The notes beneath the pieces are model-generated. The model searched no databases. It was not told where the DNA came from and saw only the letters and a list, made by a program, of their open reading frames with translations. Source: Cyclaneusma minus (taxonomy: Eukaryota; Ascomycota; Leotiomycetes; Marthamycetales; Marthamycetaceae). Taken from it: a stretch of 64,000 nt of DNA. Numbering within the stretch: position 1 is the stretch's first letter; every line of letters starts with the position of its first letter. The stretch spans positions 124,001 through 188,000 of the forward strand of contig JAKZHN010000029.1 of assembly GCA_037179335.1 (NCBI GenBank), in the 5' to 3' direction. Positions 25,480-38,420 of the stretch are shown one piece after another. The position numbers and the translations under genes were made by a program.

Positions 25480-26650
25480 GTATAAATAATAGTATTTTGC
25501 AAATTTGAAAAAGCAAATTATATTACGCCGGCAAATTATCGGCCAATTGCCTTTTTAAATATTTTTAATAAAGAATTTAAAAAACTTATAGCTTTTATTT
25601 TTATAAATATTATTAAAATGAACTATTTTTTTAAAAAATATTAAATGGAGAAAACAACCGCAATATTTATTTAATTTTAAATTCTTTTATTAGCCAAATT
25701 TATAAAATTTAGGATATTAAGCCTGGTTATATTTGCTTAATTTTTAATTTTAATATTGCTAAAGCCTTTAATAATACTTTTTATAATTGTTTTATTTATA
25801 TTTTATATAGTAAAGATAGTTTTAGCCAATTTTAAAAATGGATTTAAAGCTTTTTTATTAATAGAAAAATTATTTTTATATTCGCCGGCAAAAAATCGGA
25901 AGTATTTTATATTATTATTAATATTTTCTAAGGATTTCTAATATTCCTCTTTTTTTTTAATATTTGCAATTCCGGCTATAAAAAATCAAGTATTATAAAT
26001 TTTATTAATAATATTAATATTTTAATTTAAAACTTTATAATTAAAACAATCATACTATTTTAAATAGAATTTATAATAAATGCTTAAAAGAAGCTAGCAA
26101 ATACGAAGCCAAATTTGCTTTAGAAAAATATAAATTTATATATTTTACTCGTTATTAGCAAGATTTTAATATAAATATTAAAATATAGCTAAATAATATT
26201 AATATTTTTTTATTGGAAAAAATATTAATCTTCGGTCTTTAATTAAATTTCAAATTTAAATAAAATAAGCATTATAAATATAGATTTTAATATTTATTTT
26301 TATAATTTTAAATTATTAAACGCTTTATTATATTTATTTAAAAAATATTGCTAAAATATTTCCAAATGATTTATATTGTTATTCTTAAAACCGCTATAAT
26401 TTATAAAAGCCTAATTATATATTATATTATTAAAAAAAAAAACCAGTTTATTTGCAATTAAGCCGCTAATAATAAAGCAAAATAAAATGCTTTGAATTTT
26501 TATTAATTTTTTTAAAGCAATTTTAATATTGCTATTTAAAATTAAAATTAATATCCCGCTATTATTAATTTTCTTTAATTTCTTTATTATTGCTAAGCGC
26601 TTTAAAATTAAATTATATTATTATAAGCTTATTATAAATGCTATATAATA
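25480..26650 (+). pseudogene. LINE (Tad1-like) reverse transcriptase remnant, plus strand
   Basis: A broken plus-strand reading shows, in the right order for non-LTR RT: NYRPIALLNIFNKEFKKLIA (25,531 on), AKAFNNTFYN (about 25,757; from an A-F-D-N motif), FFINRKIIFIFAGKKSE, then FINNINILI (about 26,001-26,030; the catalytic F-x-D-D with both Asp codons changed to Asn codons, as G-to-A mutation gives), and ASKYEAKFALEKYKFIYFTR (about 26,093 on). A later segment fits the region before the LINE C-terminal domain. Stops are frequent. Endonuclease and ORF1 parts should lie upstream, but I could not resolve them. Confidence 0.75.
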
Positions 26651-29600
26651 AATAGATTTTTAATATTTTCCTAGCATATAAAAAAGCCGTTGATATAAAA
26701 AGCCGCTATTATTATTTATTAAAATCCAATTATATTAAATAGCAAATTTGGATTTTAATACGAATAAAAATTTGGCTATTTGTTTTTGGAAATATAATTT
26801 TATTTATTTATTTGGAATAATTAATAATGCAATTAAAAGCTTTGCAATTAAATATATTTATTATAATTGGCAAAAATAATAAAATAAATATTAAAAATCC
26901 GTTTGCAAAAGAAATTGTATTTTTATATATAAGGAGAATGGTATTTTTCCCAATTACAATCTTTTTTTAATAGGCTTTTTAACGCATAATGCTTTTTAGC
27001 GATCCAAATCTATATTAAGCGTATAGAATATAATAATTTTTAGCTTGCTAGTAAATTCCCGAAGCAATGCTAAAATGCCTTTATAGCTTTGCCCGCTAAA
27101 TTCCAAAGTATATGTTTTTTATCCCAATTATAATATAAAAAAAGTAATTTATTTAAAGCTTTAATTTAATAATTATAATAATATAATAAATATTCAAAAG
27201 AACTGGCTATTAAATAGCTATTTAAGCAAAATCTATTAAAATAATATAAATTCGCTAATTTTATATTAAAGGCTATTAAAAACAGCAAGTTTTTATAATA
27301 TTATAATTATTAATATTGGCTTTTAATTATAAATTAACTGTAATAATATTTATTCCCAGATATTATTTTTAAAAGTTTAATTAGCTAATAATTATTATAG
27401 CCACTAAAAGCAAAAAAAAATGTAAAAAAAGGAAAAATAAAAAAAATAAAAAGCGCTATTTGCTATTTGCTATTTTCTATTGCTTGCATTAAAGCAATTC
27501 TAATATTATATTAAAACGCTTTTATTATTAATCTATTAATTTAACATTATTATTAAAAGCCCATTTCCATTTCTTTTTGCTATAGGCTCTATTATTTTTT
27601 ATAAATTTAATCCGGGCTTTTATTTACGCCGTTTCTAATTATACCATCAGCTATCCGGTAATATATTATCAAGCTAATTTAGCCTTTTTCAAATTTATTC
27701 ATTTTTTTAAATATAGCCTTATAAATTATAGCCTTTTATTAAATCTCCATCAAAAATTATAATGCAATTTATAATTTGGTATTTCTAATTTACTTTAATT
27801 AATATTGCTGGAAAATCCCCGAAAATTCACTAATGCAAAAAGCTATTTATATATATATATATAATTTTCTTTTGCAAATATAATTAATATAATTTTAAAT
27901 TATACTAAATAATTTACAATAAATATTATTCTAATAATATATAATTTTTTTAATATATTTTATGTAATGCCTATAATAAATTTTTTTATTATAGGGATTA
28001 TATAAAATTCAAAATTTATTTACTTTGAATATTTAATTCTAAATATCTTGCAGCGCTTTTCATTTTTTAATCAAATTTGAATAAAATAAAATAAAAATTT
28101 AATTTAAAGGCAAAATTCCCCAAAATATTAATAATTAATCCAAAGCCTGTAAATTATACTAGCTATTAATTGGCACTTTTTTAGCAAGAAGAGCATTTAT
28201 ATTATTCCGGCTTTTTTCCAATTTATGTATAAATATATTTTATAGCCTATTTAATATTAGAGTTTATATTATTATTATTATTATTATTGCTATTATTATT
28301 ATTAAAAGCCAATTACCAATAAAAAAATTATTTAATATTTAATATTGCAGGCATTAATAAACGGCGCTGCTACAATGTATATTATTAAATAAAATTTATT
28401 AAAATTAAATTAGCACCATTTTAAACTATATCTAGCAATAATTTACCTTAAAGCAATTTTAAAAAGCCATAATTATAAAGCCTAAAATAAATTAAAGCTA
28501 TAAAGCCAATTAAAAAGCCTTAATTGGGGTTTTTAATATTAAAAAATCCATTATTAAAATTGTATTTATTAAATACTAAAGCTATATTAGCGGTATCCCG
28601 GATTATAATTAATAATAATAATTCTTATATTAAAAAAGCAATAAAAGCCCCAGCAGCATTAAAAATCCCAGCAGGCTTTAAATAGCCATTAAAAAAATAT
28701 AAAAGCAGCTTTTTAAATCCGGATTAAAATATAAAAATCAATATAGCAAATTGCAACAGGGATTAAAAAACTTTATCTATATTTGGAAATACAATATTAG
28801 CATTGCTTTAAATTACAGCTAATAATAATATATATTGCAAAATTAAAAAAATATCATAAATTTTAATAATGTTTTTAGCGGATTTTTCCAGCAATAGCCT
28901 TTTTTACAGGCTATTTATTGCTTAAAATCTAAATCGGGCTTTATATTTTCAGCTTTTAAAATAAAAACAATTGCTAAAATTATATTAATATTTATTTACA
29001 ATATATTAAGCGCTAATATATCTTCCTATATATTAAAATAATTAAAAATATTAAAATTAAATTTAGCAAAAACAGTATTAAAATTATTAAAAGCCTTAGC
29101 AATTCCAATTTTACTTTTTAAATTATATCTAGCAATAATATATCTTAATATAATATAAAATTATTATTAAAGCCTTTAAGCCAAAATTAATAAAAAGCCT
29201 TAATAAATTTATTTAAATATACTATATTATTAAAAGCCAAATATAGCCTAAAGCCTTTAAGCAAAAAAAAAATTAAATAATTATATTTAAGGCCGAATAA
29301 TTACCCTTGCTTTTTTAAACCTATAATTTTTTAAAAACTAATATATTGACCAAACGGCTTTTTAAAAATAAAACGCTATCTTTTTATTGGCTTTGGCTTT
29401 AGCTTTGCCTCCGGCTTAATTTTCTGCTTTAAAAATTGCTTAAACGCCAATCTTTTAGCAAAACGCTAATTAGCCGCTAGCTATATTTTAATTAATTGAT
29501 TAGCGGGATTATTTTTATTATTATTATTAAATTGCTTTAATAATTCAATTCGAAAAACTAATAATTTGATAATAATTGGCAAAAAATAATTAATTAATAT

Positions 29601-31004
29601 ATTGAATTTGCTAAAGCCATATTGGCAAATCTATTACAATGCTTTTTATATTTATTAATAATCTTTTTTGGATTTTTGCCTTTTAATTTTTAAAAAAATT
29701 TAAAGCCAAGCAAATTATTAAGCTTATTTTTAGAACCAGCCTATTATTGCTTACGCTATTTTTTTTTTTTCGTTTTTTCTTTTTTTCCGGTTTTTCTTTT
29801 CCCCTTTTTTTCCTGTTTTTTTTTTTTTTTAGCAAATAGCTAAATTATATATTAGCAAGTTAAATCTATTAAAATTGCACTCATAAACTAATAGCAATAA
29901 TTATTTATTTTAAATTTGCTTGCTGCTATATTTTATAGGGTTTATTGGATTTTCGGATAAAGGTATATTGGGTATTTAAAGCAATTAATTTAATATTAAA
30001 AAATTTAATTTAATAGGGCGGAAATATAAGTTAATAATGATTTAATTTAAAAAAAAAGTTATAATAGTAAAAGAAAATATATAAGGCATATTCAAATTTA
30101 TAATGCTATTTAAAATTTACAATAACGCGGATTTTTGGAAATTCGCCTGAATTATTATAATAACACGCTAATGCAATAATAATTAAAACGATAATATAAT
30201 TTCTAGCCTTTTTAAGCTATATTAATAAAAATTAATTTATTTGAATCCAGCTATTAGATTTTTTTAAAAGCTATTTAATTACGGCTTAATAATATAATTT
30301 AAAAATCCCGCTATAAAACTTTCCGCGCAATCCGTATAATAATTTTGTTTTCTGCAATTAGCTTCCTATTATAAGCATAAAAAATATATATAATAAACGC
30401 CAATTGCATATTTTATTAATTAGATAAATCGGATAATAAAATGAGTTTAAAATATATATATATATATTAAATAATCTATTTAAAATTCCAAATCCGTATT
30501 TTTCAAAGTTTTTTAAGCTTTTACGTATAGAAAACTTAAAGACTAATAGAAATAACAGTTTTACTACGATATATTTATTATAAAGCCTTAAGAATTAATT
30601 TTATTGTATTTATTTAATTATTATATATATATTTTTTTTAATTTTTAATTTTCAAATACCTATTATATATAAAATAAAAAAAATACGCTTTATTGAATTT
30701 CTAATATATACTAAGATTTAAATATTTTATATATATGCAATAATTACATTAATTATTGAAATTCCAATTTTAAAGTGTTTTAATATATTTTTAATGAATT
30801 AAATACATTAAAAACAGAGTTTTTAATATGAAAAACCTTATTTTACTAGGCTTTTTCCTTTAATTATTGATTAATTAATAATATAAATTATAATGATTAC
30901 TATTAAACGCAAAAAAAATCACAAGGCAATTTTCATTGCAAACGAGAATTTAAACTATCGTTTAAAACGATTTTTTTAATAATTAATTTTTAATTTTTAA
31001 AAAC

Positions 31005-31242
31005 GCTATATTACGCAATTTAATAAGGCCTTTTATATTTGCGTATTGGAAAATTAATAATTAAATATATAAAGTATTATTTATAGTGTTTTATAAAAAA
31101 AAAACCAATTAAAAAATAAAAAAATAAAAAAATAAAAAAATAAAAAAATAAAAAAATAAAAAAATAAAAAAATAAAAAAATAAAAAAATAAAAAAATAAA
31201 AAAATAAAAATAAAAATTAAAAAAAAGTAAAATACTTTGGTA
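31005..31242. repeat. Right terminal inverted repeat with AAAAAAT microsatellite
   Basis: This is the right arm of the 21,418-31,242 insertion. It contains a perfect AAAAAAT run at about 31,110-31,210 where the left arm (21,418-21,575) has a shorter T-rich run. The outer tip is the reverse complement of the left tip. Confidence 0.75.
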
Positions 31243-31258
31243 TTTATGGCTTACGGTA

Positions 31259-31358
31259 CCAATGCCAATATTTTCTAAATAAATCCATTTTAAATTCTCA
31301 AATTATTATGCCGAAATATATTTTAATATTTAATATTTTGGATTTAATAATAATTAAT
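31259..31358 (-). repeat. Direct repeat flanking the 9.8-kb insertion, right copy
   Basis: This copy begins CCAATGCCAATATTTT and matches 21,283-21,383, with mostly transition differences. It lies directly outside the right inverted repeat and continues at higher coordinates into gag-like gypsy sequence. Confidence 0.85.
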
Positions 31359-33000
31359 AGCACGCTAATTTTTATTTTTATTGTTTCTAAAATAAATTTG
31401 CAATTTTTATCCTATAAATATTTATAAAGCTAATTATTACTAGCAGATTCAAATTTGCATTTTTTGCAAATAATAATAGTTTTAATTAAAGCAAAATAAT
31501 TGCATAAAATCTCCTTTTTGGCAAATTAATTATTTTGCTGAGTATAATAATCCTTTGCAAAATCCTGCTTATTAAATCCTTTTGCAAATTCTTCCGCTTT
31601 GCTATTATAATTATTATAATTATTTTTATTATACTTTTCACTATTATAAATTTCTTTATTATTCCTATATTTATATTTATTATTAGCTAATTGGCGCATT
31701 GGTTTAAAATTTAATTATTATTTAAATTAAAAATTATTTCTTTTTCATGCTGTAATGCGCCCTTTTTTAAAATAGGAAATAAAGCAATTAATTTTATTTA
31801 TTTTAAAACTAGCCAATAAATATTGGCAAAATTGTACTCTTTTTATTTCCTTAACTAGGAAATTAAAATATATTAATATTGCTATTTTAATTCTAATTTT
31901 AATACCGTTCTCCGCTATTTTAATAACCGCGGTTTCTCCAATCCTAATTGCCAAAGTTTTGACCACGTTTGGAATTATTTAAAATATTAAAATACCATTA
32001 GGATTGAAAATTGTAAAAACCCAAATATTACCAATATTATAATTGGAATTCAAAATATAGAATTTGTATAAACCCCGCCTTTAAATAAAAATTTTGATAT
32101 TTGGCCATTTTTAATCTAATTTCTTAAGCTATTTAAAAAGCTTTATTTTTTAATAAAACTAGCACTAACACTCAAATATTATATTTCAAATTTTAATAAA
32201 TAAATAAAAACAATAATAAATGAAATCAAAATTGGCTAATTCAGTATAGCAAATTATTAACTATATATATATATATATAATATTTTGCCGGCGCAAATAT
32301 TGGCTAAAATAAATTTTATATTTCAAAAATTATTTAAAATAATTTCCATTAAGAATTTAAATCTATTAATTATTATTTTTATAAACAATGCCAAATTATT
32401 ATTAATATTTGCTTTTTTCAAATTAATAAATTCCAAATTATACTGTATTTGAATTTTAATTTAAAAATATATAAACAAATATTATAAAATATTCTTATTT
32501 GTATTTAAGCTTTAAAATAATTTAAAGCATTGTATAAAGCCAAATACATTTATATAAATTATATTATAATCAAAATTAATAATTTCAATTCCTTTTAAAT
32601 CGGCCATAGGATTAAAACATTCAATTTCTTTATTGCAAAAACAATATTTACTATTATCATTAGCGGCATTGCCGCCATTATTGCTATCGTTTTCGCTACC
32701 ATTGGGATATTTTTTAAAATATTTTAAAATTTCTACAAAAAATTTATATATTTATGCACTCCAATTATAGCGCTTATTAAAATCTATTTTAAAACAGCGG
32801 CAAATAAAGCCTAGTCGTTATTATTGTTTTTTTCCGGCATTTTAGGAATAGCTTTTGGGATTTTAATAATAATATTTATAATTGCGCGCCAATTTTTAAA
32901 AAATTTAAAAAGAGCGGTTTTTTTAGGGGAAGAAAAATCATTTAAAAACTAAGGAGTAAGACATTTTTATTTAAATGTTAAAAAACCTTCGCGCTTTGGA
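31259..33000 (-). pseudogene. Ty3/gypsy gag-like remnant
   Basis: On the minus strand, 31,400-31,475 reads CKKCKFESASNN, then, across stops, LYKYL and DKNC. This Cys/His pattern resembles the zinc finger between gag and protease in the ascomycete gypsy clade seen at 19-21 kb. Before it lies a polar stretch (NNKEIYNSEKYNKNNYNNYN, FAKGFNKQDFAKDYYTQ). An open frame at 31,745-31,966 may be a further piece. It is probably the upstream half of the same element, separated by the 9.8-kb insertion. The upper limit is not resolved. Confidence 0.5.
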
Positions 33001-36000
33001 AATTTTTGTTTTTCAATTAAATTAAATTTTTCCTTTTTGATGGAAATAGCAAATTCGTTTTAATAATCAATTGCAGATATTCCGAAAAAAGAAAAAAGAA
33101 AATTTATTAACTTCTTTATTTTTTGAATTTTTAAATGACTGACTTTTTATATCTTGCGCAAAGTTTTTGCCCATAATTAGCTAAATATTCATAATTAATT
33201 AAATATTTATAGCTGGTTTCTTTATTAGTGCTTTAATTAAATTATTTAATACACTAATAATAATTTTGCTAAATTTATTAAACGGAGTAAAAAAAGCTAA
33301 TAAATCCAAAAAACCTATAATAATAAAATTAAATAGGACCGCAAATAGGAAATCTATAATTGGCATAAAAACCCTTATAGCAGAAAAAAAGGAAATACCA
33401 TTAAAAAATCCTTTAATAAATTTGGATAATAAATTAAATTATTTCGCTACTGCAATTTATATAAATTTCAAAAGCACCTTTTTAAAAATAAATTTCTAAT
33501 ATATCCAATTATCCGGGAATAAAAAATCTTTAAGTCCAAAGCTAAAAAAGCTAAAATTAAATTTGGCTAATAACTTGGATTTTAATAATTTTGCAAAATC
33601 CATTTGTTTTTTTGCTTTCATTGCCAAAAAAAACAATATTAAAAATAGTCTAAAATTAAAATAATATTATCAGCTCAGTAGTTTTATAAATAATATTAAT
33701 GAAATTTTAAATTTTAATTGCCCTGCTAATAAAATCCTCAAATAATACCGTTATTAAACTATTATAAATTCCAGCTGCTAAAATATCATTCTTAAATAAA
33801 ATAATTAGAAAAAAAAATACAAAATAATTAGAAAAACAAATCCATTATAAATAACCAATTTAAAAAAAACTGCTTTAAAAGCAATAAATAAATAAATAAA
33901 TAAGGATTAGAAAAAAACCTTCAATTTAGAAAATCCTTAAACAAATAAGGGCCGCTATTATTCTTGCCTAGCAACGGCTGATTAGATAAGCAATAAAAGC
34001 TTTCTCCAATTATAGCAAATTAGGGCAATAATAAAAACATTTCTAGCAAATGGAAAATTAAGCAATAATTAATCCAAAGCATAATAGCAAAACCTTTTTA
34101 GCAATAGTAAATTAAAGAAAAAATTAAAATTAATAATATAGCCGTTTTTTAAAAAATTGAAAAGCATTTCTAATTCAATGATAATATTAAGCTAAATCTA
34201 GGAAAACATTTTCCAAATATAAAATCCTATTATTAAATTAAATTATTAAGCTTTTTTCAGGAAAAACGTATTTGAAAAACTATTAATTTTTTTTAAAAAA
34301 AGATTCGCTTTAAATAATAACGCTCCAAAATAGAAAATTAAAAATAATATCCAAAAATCTACCACGCCTAGAAGATTTATAAAAAAAATTATGAAAAAAT
34401 TTGCCAATGCTAATAAAGATCTTAGCAAATCCGAGATAATTTCAAATTTATAATAATAAATAGCCAATAATATTAAAAACGAAATATTTAAATCTGGCAA
34501 TTTTGCATTTAATAAGCTTAATAAGCAAAATTTCCTAACGTTTAATAGCCTAATAAATCTGCTATATTTAAAAAATAAAAAATCTAATTTCTAGTTTTTA
34601 ATAATCAAAAATAATACTATACGGCAAAAAAGTATTGAATAATAAAAGGGGTTTTAATTTAATAAATAAAAATACCGAATATTATTTGTCGCAATCTCAA
34701 ACTTATTGGCAATAATTCCACGCCTAATGCCGCAAATAATTAATTATTTAAAAACTAATATATTTAATTTATATTTATATTAATTAAAAAGCATTGCTAC
34801 CAACTATAAAGCAATTATTAAAAATAGCTATTTAAATAATTTAAATTAATTAATTATTAAAATCCGATATAAAATCCGCCTTATATAAATCCCTATCCGG
34901 TTAACTAAGCACCGGGTGCTAGCCAAATCCGTGTTTGGAGTTCTACGTAATAAAATCGCTATAATAAAAAGGTTAAATATAGCTTTAAATTTTAATAAAG
35001 GAATAAATAAGCGTGTATATCAGGATAATAGGGTTTAAAATAGCTGCTTATAATTGCTTTTTAATTTGAAATCGGAGTTAAAAAAACTGATTAGCCTTAA
35101 AAAAATCGGCCTTTTTTTTAAATGCTATTTTATTAACCATTAATAAAATCCTTTATTATTTTAATTTTAAAGCATTATTTTTAAATAAAAATAAAAATGG
35201 ACTATTGGGTGAATTTCCTATAAAACAAGTCTAAAAAGGGATTTAAAAAAATATTAAAATATAAAAACAGGAAATAAATTTATAAAAACTGCTTGGGCTT
35301 AGGCAAACTTTTTAATAAACCAGCTATATATATTAAATTAATTAGCCAAGAACAATTAATAATTATTAATCAATTTAATTTAAAGGAAAATTAATTTTTA
35401 AAAACTATTAATTGTCTGGCTTCGAATATTATCAATATATTAGTTTAAATTTCTAAATTGATTAATTAAGTTATTAATATTTTGGAAGTTTAAAAAACAA
35501 AATTAAATTATTTTTAAAATAAATTAAAATGCGAACTCTGAGCTTTTAGGCTTATAATTTTTTTAAAGCTTAAAAAGCGTTTAAAATAAAAATACAATCG
35601 TTAATATATTCCATTTTTATTAAATTTAATTTAATGCAAATAGAATTTATAGTTTTATAGCTCCGACGGATTTATATAAAATCGGCCGGGTTTTTTGCCA
35701 ATAAATTAATATAGTTATAAAAATTTAAATACTTAAGCTATTTTATTATTTAATAGCGCCAATTGCCCTAATTTTTTTTAAAAAGGATAGGTATAAAAAA
35801 AAGCTATTTTTATAGCCTAAGTTTAAAAATGGGTTCGATTTTTTTATATTTTGGGTTCAATATTGTTTTTTAAATGCAAAATTTTAATTTAATTTAATAA
35901 ATAAATAGGGCGGCAATAGAAAAAAAATAGCGGGTTGCTAATATTAATATTGGCTATTAAAGTTTTTAAAAAAGGGATTTGGATTATAAATTCAAAAGGG

Positions 36001-37599
36001 AAGTTTAATTTAGGAGTTCCTAGGATACTGGCATAGATTTTCATTAAATTAAAATTGATAAAATTAATTAAAGGATTAAAGCCTAGCGGCGGCAGGCAGT
36101 AATTTTTTTTTTGAATTTAACGTCCGATTTATTTATTTAGTAGATTTGCAAATTAAGCACAGATTATAAATTAAGCTATTTATATTGGAAAATCTAATTA
36201 CAAATAAAAAAACCAGTATTTCTTTATTGGGATCCCGCTAAAAAGGAATTCTAATTAATTAAAAACGTTTAATATAATTTATATTATCCTCGAAAAAGCA
36301 GAAACCTTTTTTAAAGCTTTTGCGCTTTTTAAATAAATTTAAACCGGCTTATACTTTATTATTAGGGCTATAAAAGCTATAATAATGCAATATTATATAA
36401 GGCTAATAATATTTCTAATTTTATATTTTCCCAAAATTTAAACCCTTTTGGACTTTTTTTTATTATATTCTATTTCCTATTCAAAAATATTTTTTCGCTA
36501 TACAATATTTTTTTGGTTTTTTTTTCCTATTTTTTTAAAGCTTTTTAATTTAATAGCAATTGCTTGGCCTTAGTTATTAATTGTTTTTAGCATTTTATGT
36601 TATTATTTATAGCCTTTAAAATCGAATTAATAAAAATAAAGTATTTTAATATTTCTTTAAAAAAAATCTATTTAATAATAGCTTTTATGCCTTTTTTAAT
36701 AATAATTATATTTTAATAATTTGTAAAACGGAGCTTTTAATATAAAAGGCCTAAATTATAATAGTTATATCGGATTAAAATATATTTGGCTATTTAATAA
36801 AAATATTTATATAGGCATTTAAATATATAATTTAAAATTTTATACCTTGCGAAAAAAAGCCTAAATCCAATTTTTTTATTTTAAATTATATTGCTAAAAA
36901 TTATTAAAAGCTAGAAAAAAATATTAAAAAGGCTAAAATAATTTAGCAATATTTTATTTTCGCTATAAGCGAAAATATATTATTTAAACGGATTTTTTTT
37001 TAAATTTTGCATATTTCTTTTATTATATATAATAAAGCTAGTTTTTACTTTTTTAATTAATTATAAATTAGTTTATATTAAAAAGTATGCCTTTATTTTT
37101 ATTCTTCCAATTAGCCAAAATTAAAGCCGATTTTAAATGTTTTAATAAATTTAATTCGGCAATTTTATATTATATTCCCTAATAGATTTAATTATTAATT
37201 AATAAATCCGATAATAGCTTTTTAAATTATCCCTATTTAGCTGCCAATAGCGGTCTTTAACAATTTTTTTTAATAGTATTTTTCAATTTCTTATTAATAT
37301 AGCCTAGTATTTTATATTATTTTCTAATAATTAATAAATTTATATATATAAAAAAACAATTCCTATTTTAATATTTAATAGCCTAATTAAAATATTTTTC
37401 AATATTTTTATTAGCAATTTAAAAGCGCTACTTTATTTAATTATCAATAGCTATGAATAGCTTAATTTAATAAAATTTTTATTATTATTTTTAATGTATA
37501 TATAATTAATACTTTATAAATTATAGCTGTTTTTACTATTGATATATATATATTATAAGCTTTATTTAATAATATTCTTTATAAGAATTTTATAATTTA

Positions 37600-38420
37600 T
37601 ATTTAAAATAAAGCTTTATTTAAATTTGAAATCTAGCTGAGAATTTAAGATGCATATTTAATCCTTTAAAGCAATAATGCTATTATTAATTCGAATTTTA
37701 TAATATATATTTTTGTATTTAATCTGCTTAAAAATATATATAAATTCGTATTTTTAAAAAGCAAATATTATTTTATATTTTATTGCCTAATTTAAAATAT
37801 TTTAATAAATTCTTCCTAAAATCCATTTATTTATAAAAATTAATTAATTTCATATTAATATATTAATATTATTAATAAAGCCTATAGCTATAATTAATTT
37901 ATATAATAAATTGCAGATATATAAAAATTTTAAATTAAAAAAATGGAAATCCCTAGAAAATATTAATATTAATTTTAAATATTTTTTATTTCTTATTATT
38001 AATATTAAAAATAATTTTGCGATTTAATAAAAAGCTTTAAACCTATTTCTAAAAATGCATTGGGATTTGTTTGATATATAAAACATAAATTAATCTCTTA
38101 TAAAACATATTATTAAATATTTTCAAAATATTAAAATTAAAAACTAACGTTATTTATTATAAATTTCGGTTTTAAATTCTATAAATTTGGCTAATTAATA
38201 GCTTTAATATTATATAAATACTCTTTTTATTTCTATTTTTTATCTATTAAAAAAAGCAAAAAATATCGCTCGGCTAAAATAGCCAATTTTTTTATTATTA
38301 ATTTTTTAAGATCTTTTTTAAAAATATTCAAAAAGACTATTAATTTATAAAATACAAATATAATATAGCTTTTTTTACTTGGCTTTTAAAGAATAATTAT
38401 ATGGGCTATTTTAAATTAAT
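37600..38420 (-). pseudogene. LINE reverse transcriptase remnant, minus strand
   Basis: A broken minus-strand reading gives LNIFKKDLKKLIIKKLAILA followed by ERYF near 38,259-38,340, then FRNRFKAFY, an ILIFSRDF stretch in the place of the G-x-P-Q-G motif, and IAIGFINNINI (about 37,861-37,890), the palm motif with both Asp codons changed to Asn codons. Downstream, at about 37,740, comes AFxKYEFIYIFKQIKY. It is a second LINE of similar type to that at 25.5 kb but opposite in strand. Endonuclease sequence may extend up to about 39.2 kb and the C-terminal part down to about 35.5 kb, both unproven. Confidence 0.7.

Larger units (their letters stand above)
21418..31242. mobile_element. 9.8-kb insertion with terminal inverted repeats
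   Basis: The left end begins TACCAAAGTATTTTACTTTT, and the right end is its reverse complement, ending at 31,242. The arms stay alignable inward to ATTGCGTAATATAGC (left, 21,561-21,575) and its complement (right, 31,005-31,019): at least 158 bp left and 238 bp right, the right arm being longer through an AAAAAAT microsatellite. Further in, both sides show TCGTTTAAA-type motifs. The insertion interrupts the minus-strand gypsy element: gag-like sequence lies right of it, protease to RNase H left. It contains LINE RT remains on the plus strand. No transposase was recognised, so superfamily is unknown; a TIR DNA transposon invaded by a LINE is the simplest reading. Confidence 0.6.

Noticed and set aside
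25756..25941. 61-codon hydrophobic open frame in the AT island
   Set aside because: It overlaps the LINE RT reading, which explains the stretch better in broken frames; hydrophobicity comes from AT-rich codons.
31110..31210. Regular AAAAAAT repeats as a possible CRISPR-like or satellite array
   Set aside because: Simple microsatellite without spacers; part of an inverted-repeat arm.
33266..34500. Open frames of 77 and 84 codons in the AT island
   Set aside because: Chance frames of Lys/Asn/Ile/Phe-rich composition; no family motif.
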